Both the position numbers and the translations under genes were made by a program. A DNA stretch of 8,790 bases from Fusobacteriales bacterium. GTDB lineage: Bacteria > Fusobacteriota > Fusobacteriia > Fusobacteriales > Leptotrichiaceae. The notes beneath the pieces are model-generated. The model was given only the letters and a program-made list of their open reading frames with translations, made no database searches and was not told the DNA's origin. Below, in pieces: positions 5,565 to 8,790 of the stretch (within the stretch, counting starts at the first letter, position 1; the number at the start of each line of letters is the position of its first letter). Location of the stretch: contig JAITVW010000226.1 of the NCBI GenBank assembly GCA_031285605.1, positions 1 to 8,790 of the forward strand, in the 5' to 3' direction.

Positions 5565-5593
5565 AAAAAGGAGTTGCTGTTATGGCAACTCCT
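5565..5593 (-). terminator. Terminator of the three-gene minus-strand operon
   Basis: On the minus strand AGGAGTTGC (5593-5585) pairs perfectly with GCAACTCCT (5577-5569) across a seven-base loop and runs into TTTT (complement of 5568-5565). It begins 8 bases after the TPR-protein stop codon. The same stem could stop plus-strand transcription from the flavin-protein gene, but there it is followed by ACTATAAA rather than T residues. Confidence 0.8.
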
Positions 5594-5601
5594 ACTATAA
5601 A

Positions 5602-7527
5602 TTAAAATGATCCGGTATAATCAATAAAACTGTTTAACCAGTCTATATATTCCACAGGCTCTTCTGTCAGCGCATCCATAATCTGTCTGTAGTTTTCATC
5701 ATCTCTGTAAATATTTAATATTACAGGAAGTATCTTAAACGCTGCCGGATCAGAAAATACTTTTCTGTTAATCAGAAGGTACACCAGTTCCTCTATTTTT
5801 TTCAAAAGCTGAGGCTGGAATTTTGCAATGTTATATAATATAGACACTAAGTCAAATTTATAACTTATATTTGTCGGATTATTCATTATGAGATTAAACT
5901 GATTATAGAATAATCTTTCAAATGTCCATGGAATAAAGTGATTTGTATCATTAAGATTTAGAGATATTCTAAATTTTTCTCCCTGAGACAGCAGATATTC
6001 CATATCTTCTTTTTTAATGTCCGGAATTCTGATAAATCTGTTAAAGTATGCATTTAAATTTACGAATGTTCTGCTTATTACTTCATTTAAGTTTTCTCTG
6101 TTTACTTCTCCCGAGAATAACTCATATTTTTCAAAATTCTGGCAGTCGGCAAGATACATTTTTATATTATATGACTTTCCGTTGTTATTGCCGCTCTTGG
6201 AAATTATCTCTCCATATATTATGTAATCAAGCATATTATTCAGTTCTTTAATTTTTTTGATATATTCCATGCTTATATGATCATTAAATATTATCAGATC
6301 CTGATCTGTATAGTTAATTACCATATGATTATCAATACCTGTATTCATCATTAATACCTCATTTATATAAAGAGGTATCCCAAGCAGAAGCTTTTCTTCA
6401 GGGCTGTCATCTTTTTGATCACTCATTAGATTGGCCAGCGGAAGAATCAAAATGCTCGGCGACTGCTTCTTTTTATTTTTGAAATACCAGTTCGGCATTT
6501 TTAGGTTATAATACCATATCGGTGACTTTATCAGGAATGACCTGTTTTTTAATTTCAGATCCTTTCTGTTCTCTATCTCAAGTCTTACTCCATTTAACAG
6601 ATTTTCATATTTTATGAAGCTGTCCCCAAAATTTTCCCATTTAAAAGCACTTATAAATTTCAACAAATTCAGACCATTTATATAATCATGTGTTTTATAA
6701 AACATCTGAAGTATGTTCATTGTTGCATATGGACCGTGTGTTTCCGGATTAAATACCGGAAGAACTATTTTCTTTACTTCATCATAATATTCTTCTTTTA
6801 CATAAGCACTGGATACAAATGACACAGCTTCATCGCTTTGTTTTGATTCCTCCAAAGCTCTTGTAAATAAAGCATTTGCCTTTGGCACATTACGTTCCTT
6901 CAGCTTTATGCTTCCCAAATACAGCTTTGCTCTCCAGCTGTTCGGTAATTCTGATATTTCTTCAAATATTTCCACATATTTTTTATTTTCTTTTTCTATC
7001 TGTGCTTTTTCCAGCAAAATTGATAATACATTCAATATATTCGGATCCAGCTTCAATGATTCCTTATAATAATTATTTGCTCTGTCTTTTTCACCCATTT
7101 CATCAAGCATAAGAGCATAGTTAGAATATATTAACGGAGATTCTTTTTCTGTTTCTATATATTTCTCATACACCTTCACTGCACTGTCATACATCTTATT
7201 CTGACCGTAGAAAACTCCCAGTATATTAGTTCCTCTTTCTCTAATCGGATCATTGTTATATAATCTGAAACATGCTTCCTTTACTTCATTTATTACATTA
7301 TTATGAAATGCATCCAAAATTATTTTATATAAATTTTCAAAATTATTCCAGTTTTTTTCTAATGAAGGCTTCAAAAATTTCTCTACCCATTCATCTTTTG
7401 TAATTTCATTTTTTAGACCATTTGGTGAAATTAGTGTAACTGTTTCCACCGGTGCAGGAACATCATACTGTTCTCTCTGGACGGGCTTTTCCTCCTTAGT
7501 GAAAAGATTTTTGATTTTCTTAAACAT
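5602..7527 (-). CDS. TPR-repeat protein with a TolB-N/FlgO-like middle domain
   Basis: A 641-residue protein with no signal peptide or membrane segment, so probably cytoplasmic. Residues 1-14 (MFKKIKNLFTKEEK) form a basic, possibly membrane-touching start. TPR-type helical repeats lie at about 98-129, 130-162 (LIYSNYALMLDEMGEKDRA, then YYKESLKLDP) and 196-229, with weaker ones to about 290. Residues 357-500 resemble the domain that accompanies TPRs in many adenylate cyclases and CadC-like regulators: ILILPLANL, GIPLYINEVLMMN, LDYIIYGEI, and NIKMYLADC then YELFSGEV follow the pattern LPFxNLS, GLxEELxxxL, DYVLEGSV and QLxDAxTGxxLWS. Residues 500-641 are a helical tail of unknown family. The start follows AAGGAGG. 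It is the last gene of an operon, 22 bases after a MazG-like gene. Such proteins are usually scaffolds or sensors; the ligand is unknown. Confidence 0.72.
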   Translation of the reverse strand: MFKKIKNLFTKEEKPVQREQYDVPAPVETVTLISPNGLKNEITKDEWVEKFLKPSLEKNWNNFENLYKIILDAFHNNVINEVKEACFRLYNNDPIRERGTNILGVFYGQNKMYDSAVKVYEKYIETEKESPLIYSNYALMLDEMGEKDRANNYYKESLKLDPNILNVLSILLEKAQIEKENKKYVEIFEEISELPNSWRAKLYLGSIKLKERNVPKANALFTRALEESKQSDEAVSFVSSAYVKEEYYDEVKKIVLPVFNPETHGPYATMNILQMFYKTHDYINGLNLLKFISAFKWENFGDSFIKYENLLNGVRLEIENRKDLKLKNRSFLIKSPIWYYNLKMPNWYFKNKKKQSPSILILPLANLMSDQKDDSPEEKLLLGIPLYINEVLMMNTGIDNHMVINYTDQDLIIFNDHISMEYIKKIKELNNMLDYIIYGEIISKSGNNNGKSYNIKMYLADCQNFEKYELFSGEVNRENLNEVISRTFVNLNAYFNRFIRIPDIKKEDMEYLLSQGEKFRISLNLNDTNHFIPWTFERLFYNQFNLIMNNPTNISYKFDLVSILYNIAKFQPQLLKKIEELVYLLINRKVFSDPAAFKILPVILNIYRDDENYRQIMDALTEEPVEYIDWLNSFIDYTGSF

Positions 7528-7549
7528 ATTGTTATCCTCCTTTTGATTC

Positions 7550-7867
7550 CTACCTATCTATTTCAGGGTATCTTTTTTCCAAATCTTTTAATTTTTTACT
7601 TACAATTTCATATATATCTAAATCTAACATATTTGTCATTGAAACCAGACTTATAAATACATCAGCTATTTCATCAGAAACTTCCTGTCTTTTGGAAATT
7701 TTCCATGAATCAGATATATCTGACCAGACAAAATGCTCCATAAGCTCTCCTGCCTCCACTGAAATCCCCATAGCTACATTTTTGGGATTGTCATTTTCCA
7801 GCCATCCCCGAGACTTTCTAAAGTCTTCTATTATTCTTACCAAATCAGATATTTTTAAATCTGTCAT
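7550..7867 (-). CDS. MazG-like nucleotide pyrophosphohydrolase
   Basis: A 105-residue all-alpha enzyme of the MazG/RS21-C6 (dCTP pyrophosphatase) type, which hydrolyses nucleoside triphosphates, often non-canonical or cytosine types, to monophosphate and pyrophosphate. The metal-binding pattern is complete: E38-x2-E41 in VEAGELMEHFVW and E66-x2-D69 in SDEIADVF, matching the EVGELAELFQW and ELSDV motifs remembered from RS21-C6. The length fits the short single-domain group, not the longer two-domain MazG. The ribosome binding site is modest (AGGA about 12 bases upstream), and the gap to the preceding membrane-protein gene is only 17 bases, so it is translated from the operon mRNA. It probably acts in nucleotide-pool cleaning in the cytoplasm; substrate preference cannot be read. 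Confidence 0.9.
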   Translation of the reverse strand: MTDLKISDLVRIIEDFRKSRGWLENDNPKNVAMGISVEAGELMEHFVWSDISDSWKISKRQEVSDEIADVFISLVSMTNMLDLDIYEIVSKKLKDLEKRYPEIDR

Positions 7868-7884
7868 AATATCATCAGTCCTGT

Positions 7885-8727
7885 CTAAGTAATTTTATTA
7901 TTTTCTTCTTCCGGCTGCAGGTCTTTATATTCTGCATTCAGATAAAACAAAGAAATTACACCGGTTTTTACACAAAAGAGAAATGAAATCATAAAACTGA
8001 TAATACTTTGTGTAATTACTACAACAATTACCAGCAATAAATTCTTTGAAAAAAAATTAATAAAATTACTAAATGTCAATATTATTTCCAGTATAAATAT
8101 CAAAAACCAAAATATGATGTCTGTCAAAAAAATTTTGATAAAATAACCTTTCGTTATATGCAATGAATATAAAAGTGATTTTACAACACTTGATTTTCTT
8201 ACATAATATATATTCTGAAAAAAAGCCAGTCTCACTTTTAAAAAAATAAATGCCGCAGCTCCGGCAATACATGCTGCCAAACCCGCACACACAGCCGGTA
8301 ATATACCTGTATGACCTGTCATTGCGAGAAACAATATAAAAATACCTATTGTTACTCCTGCTGCAAATAAAAATGTAAAATACAGAAGAGCTATGAATAT
8401 TATTCTCTGCCATAATTTTTTTCCTGAAGCAAACAGTGATTCTATTTTTTTTCCGTTTTCAATATAATCTGATATTTCTACTCTGAGACCGCTGTAAATA
8501 ATCAGTGAAATAAAAGTGCTAAGTCCGCTGTAAAATAATATAAACATATTCCAAAAGAACGTATCTTCTTTATTAAAAAACATTCCGGATCCCAGTTTTA
8601 GAAGCATTAATATGACCAAAGAAGGAAATAATGTTTTAATATTCAACTTCAGTATTTCAAAAGACCAGTTAAAAGCATCTTCCATTGTCAAGGATTTTCT
8701 TCCCGGTCTCGATATGAATTTCTCCAT
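7885..8727 (-). CDS. Six-helix membrane protein, YciC/GPDPase-membrane style
   Basis: A 280-residue integral membrane protein. Segments are predicted at about 31-48, 58-79, 108-136, 140-163, 198-218 and 229-252, with a soluble N-terminus (FISRPGRKSLTMEDAFNWSF) and an acidic C-terminus (LQPEEENNK). Residues 180-200 read SVVKSLLYSLHITKGYFIKI, matching the 'ALxxSxxLTKGxFWxI' signature of the loosely defined YciC, DUF975 and glycerophosphodiester phosphodiesterase membrane-domain group. No catalytic domain is attached. Members of that group are poorly characterised, with some linked to envelope homeostasis. The start is clear (CAGGAGG at 8733-8739, promoter at 8757-8785). It heads an operon with the MazG-like enzyme and the TPR protein; how the three cooperate is not evident. 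Confidence 0.78.
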   Translation of the reverse strand: MEKFISRPGRKSLTMEDAFNWSFEILKLNIKTLFPSLVILMLLKLGSGMFFNKEDTFFWNMFILFYSGLSTFISLIIYSGLRVEISDYIENGKKIESLFASGKKLWQRIIFIALLYFTFLFAAGVTIGIFILFLAMTGHTGILPAVCAGLAACIAGAAAFIFLKVRLAFFQNIYYVRKSSVVKSLLYSLHITKGYFIKIFLTDIIFWFLIFILEIILTFSNFINFFSKNLLLVIVVVITQSIISFMISFLFCVKTGVISLFYLNAEYKDLQPEEENNKIT

Positions 8728-8756
8728 TAAACCTCCTGAGTATATTTTTGCTCTTA

Positions 8757-8785
8757 ATTATAACTTAAATTAACAAATTTTTCAA
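8757..8785 (-). promoter_or_regulatory. Promoter of the membrane protein-MazG-TPR operon
   Basis: On the minus strand TTGAAA (8785-8780), a 17-bp spacer and a perfect TATAAT (8762-8757) precede the first start codon by 29 bases. It is a strong sigma70-type promoter, and no other is obvious inside the operon. Confidence 0.78.
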
Positions 8786-8790
8786 AGAAA

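Noticed and set aside
8069..8413. 114-codon minus-strand frame inside the membrane-protein gene
   Set aside because: It lies in another frame of the well-supported gene at 7885-8727, and its Cys/Ser/Tyr-rich composition is that of a shadow.
1..8790. CRISPR array, tRNA, rRNA or insertion sequence
   Set aside because: No regularly spaced repeats, cloverleaf with conserved TTCGA arm, rRNA motif, transposase, or terminal inverted repeats with target duplication were seen.

Overview
The window is AT-rich, with many AGA and ATA codons, strong AGGAGG-type ribosome binding sites, and TTGAAA/TATAAT-like promoters with 16-17 bp spacers. Two lipoprotein signal peptides and a lipoprotein amidase of the AmiD type suggest a cell with an outer membrane. 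Together with the low GC content, this points to a Fusobacteriota member (Sebaldella/Leptotrichia-like). That assignment is an inference from style and remembered family resemblance, not a database match.

Layout. Bases 1-1017 hold no intact gene. They contain hairpins, an orphan minus-strand terminator, and remnants of genes, including a 47-codon minus-strand gene that is broken by one missing base. From 1018 to 1846, two small plus-strand genes each have their own strong promoter: a zinc-ribbon protein with a SHOCT-like tail, and a 57-residue lipoprotein. Possible gene debris lies between them. From 1969 to 4647, three minus-strand genes follow. A class I/II PLP aminotransferase has its own promoter. 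Upstream of it is a two-gene unit, a six-helix membrane protein overlapping an AmiD-like peptidoglycan amidase lipoprotein, which ends in its own terminator. From 4912 to 5537, two closely spaced plus-strand genes encode a 48-residue one-helix membrane protein and a PNPOx-fold flavin-binding protein.

From 5602 to 8727 lies a compact three-gene minus-strand operon with a promoter at 8757-8785 and a terminator at 5565-5593. It encodes, in transcription order, a six-helix membrane protein of the YciC/GPDPase-membrane style, a MazG-like nucleotide pyrophosphohydrolase, and a 641-residue protein with TPR repeats followed by a domain resembling the TolB-N/FlgO-type domain.

Most genes look like ordinary envelope and housekeeping functions: peptidoglycan turnover, amino acid metabolism, nucleotide-pool cleaning and small lipoproteins. 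I see no CRISPR array, transposon, phage module, rRNA or tRNA. The less ordinary items are the TPR/TolB-N-like protein and its operon, the frameshifted small gene at the left, the orphan terminator with a possible small RNA, and several terminators that overlap coding or promoter sequence.
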